Source: DASRJX01 sp035649235 (lineage in GTDB: Bacteria; Acidobacteriota; Polarisedimenticolia; Gp22-AA2). From it: a stretch of 8,090 nt of DNA. Below the pieces are notes generated by a model. That model did no database searches. It saw only the letters and a list, made by a program, of their open reading frames with translations, and was not told the DNA's origin. The translations under genes and the position numbers were made by a program. Shown in pieces: positions 7,202-8,090 of the stretch. How positions within the stretch are numbered: the first letter of the stretch is position 1; every line of letters begins with the position of its first letter. The stretch lies in contig DASRJX010000152.1 in NCBI GenBank assembly GCA_035649235.1, forward strand, positions 1-8,090, read 5' to 3'.

Positions 7202-8090
7202 ATGGCACAGCCGAGCGCCGCGGTGCTGCTCCTGGTCCAGGATCCCGACCGGGCCGAGCGGGCCTTGCCGCAGATCCTTCCGGGGCGGGACCTGAAGCCG
7301 CTGCGCCGCGAGGAGCTGCGCCTGGCACCGCTGGCGCTCGTCCGCCGCCTGCGCTCGCTCGCGGTCGACGAGCTGGTGGTCCTGACGGACGACCTCGACG
7401 CGCACGAGAAGTTGTGGCGGATCCAGGCGCTGGGCGCCATGCCCCTCGCCCCGCGCCGGTACCTCCAGGATTTGCGCGGCCGGCGGCTCAGGCTCTCCTC
7501 GGCGCGATTCGCCGCCCGCGACCTGCCGGCGCTCGCCTGCGGACTTCTCCTGAGCGGCCCTGTCCTGATCCGGACGCGGCGGAGCCTCGATCGCCTGCTG
7601 GCCCTGCCGCGCCACAGTCCGGCCCCGGCGGCCGGCCGGAGCGTCTGCTTCCTGCGCTCCGATCTCTGGAGCGGCATCCCGGCCGGCGGATCGGTAGCCC
7701 ACACCGCGGGCGTGGCCCAGGGTTTCTCCCGGATCGGGGCCGATCTCTTCTTCATCGGCACCAGCGCTCCGCCGCTCGTCGATCCGGATCGCCAGCCGGT
7801 GCACCTCGTGCCGCCCCGGCGGATCTACAACGTCTTCCGCGAGGTTCCCTATTTCGCCCACGCGCTGCGGTTCGACCGTGAGGCGCGCCTCGTGCTCGCC
7901 CGGCGGGGCGCGGACCTCATCTACCAACGCTTCGATCCGAGCAACCACTCCGGCGTCCTGCGCTCGCGGCATCTCGGAGTGCCCCTCGTCCTGGAGTTCA
8001 ACGGCTCGGAGGTCTGGATTGCCGATCACTGGGATCGGCCCTTCCGCTTCAGGACGCTGTTCGAAAAGACGGAGGCGGCCAACCTCCGCC
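7202..8090 (+). CDS. Family-4 (GT-B) glycosyltransferase with N-terminal extension; 3' end missing
   Basis: The gene is open to the window edge, giving 296 codons with no stop. Residues about 147-296 look like the N-terminal (acceptor-side) half of a GT4 fold: SVCFLRSDLW (from 147), GGSVAHTAG (162-170), the familiar glycine-rich turn, YQRFDPSN (from 241), and LEFNGSEVW (264-272) with ADHW after it. The donor-nucleotide half, with its E-x7-E-type motif, would lie beyond 8090, so it cannot be checked. Residues 1-145 are an additional region: a Rossmann-like start (AVLLLVQDPDR), a second strand-like VDELVVLTDD, then RYLQDLRGRR and a hydrophobic LPALACGLLLSGPVLI that could lie in or on the membrane. 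The likely role is adding a sugar to a lipid-linked intermediate on the cytoplasmic side, in step with the flippase. The sugar is unknown. Confidence 0.82.
   Translation, partial: MAQPSAAVLLLVQDPDRAERALPQILPGRDLKPLRREELRLAPLALVRRLRSLAVDELVVLTDDLDAHEKLWRIQALGAMPLAPRRYLQDLRGRRLRLSSARFAARDLPALACGLLLSGPVLIRTRRSLDRLLALPRHSPAPAAGRSVCFLRSDLWSGIPAGGSVAHTAGVAQGFSRIGADLFFIGTSAPPLVDPDRQPVHLVPPRRIYNVFREVPYFAHALRFDREARLVLARRGADLIYQRFDPSNHSGVLRSRHLGVPLVLEFNGSEVWIADHWDRPFRFRTLFEKTEAANLR

Noticed and set aside
5873..8029. Very long minus-strand open frame (718 codons) opposite the flippase and glycosyltransferase genes
   Set aside because: Its product is charged low-complexity sequence (many His, Asp, Glu, Gln, Arg) with no domain. 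Long antisense frames are expected opposite genes with G/C at third positions, and the + strand genes have clear family motifs.

Overview
This is a strongly G+C-rich bacterial window (about 70% by eye), with nearly every codon ending in G or C. It is tightly packed and all on the + strand. The content is cell-envelope polysaccharide biosynthesis: two tandem O-antigen ligase/polymerase-type membrane proteins with TPR tails, a class II asparagine synthetase-like amidotransferase, a Wzx-type lipid-linked oligosaccharide flippase and the start of a family-4 glycosyltransferase. The G+C content and the TPR-tailed Wzy_C proteins would suit an environmental Gram-negative lineage such as Acidobacteriota or a deltaproteobacterial-type group. 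That placement is a guess; no taxonomic marker gene is present.

Layout: positions 1-131 hold the last 42 codons of an unidentified gene. It is closed by a textbook intrinsic terminator with a cUUCGg tetraloop (154-189). A short G+C-rich leader follows, and then two genes that overlap in ATGA (232-1914 and 1911-3854). Both encode multi-spanning membrane proteins with the Wzy_C signature and a C-terminal TPR region. A 105-base gap (3855-3959), noticeably A+T-richer than its surroundings, carries a convincing sigma70-type promoter (TGGACA, 17 bases, TATATT). It drives a second group of genes: asnB-like amidotransferase (3960-5900), flippase (5903-7192) and glycosyltransferase (7202 to beyond the window). 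These are separated by only 2 and 9 bases.

How they fit together (inference from family knowledge): glycosyltransferases build a repeat unit on undecaprenyl phosphate, and the AsnB-like enzyme probably amidates an acidic sugar or precursor. The flippase moves the lipid-linked unit across the inner membrane. The two Wzy_C proteins then polymerise it or transfer it to an acceptor such as lipid A core, another lipid or protein. The points most worth following are the tandem Wzy_C pair, whose conserved motifs are degenerate in opposite ways, the ~145-residue extension in front of the GT4 domain, and the unidentified gene just before the ligase pair. I saw no mobile element, CRISPR array, tRNA or rRNA. 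The machinery is mostly recognisable, and I do not claim a wholly new system.
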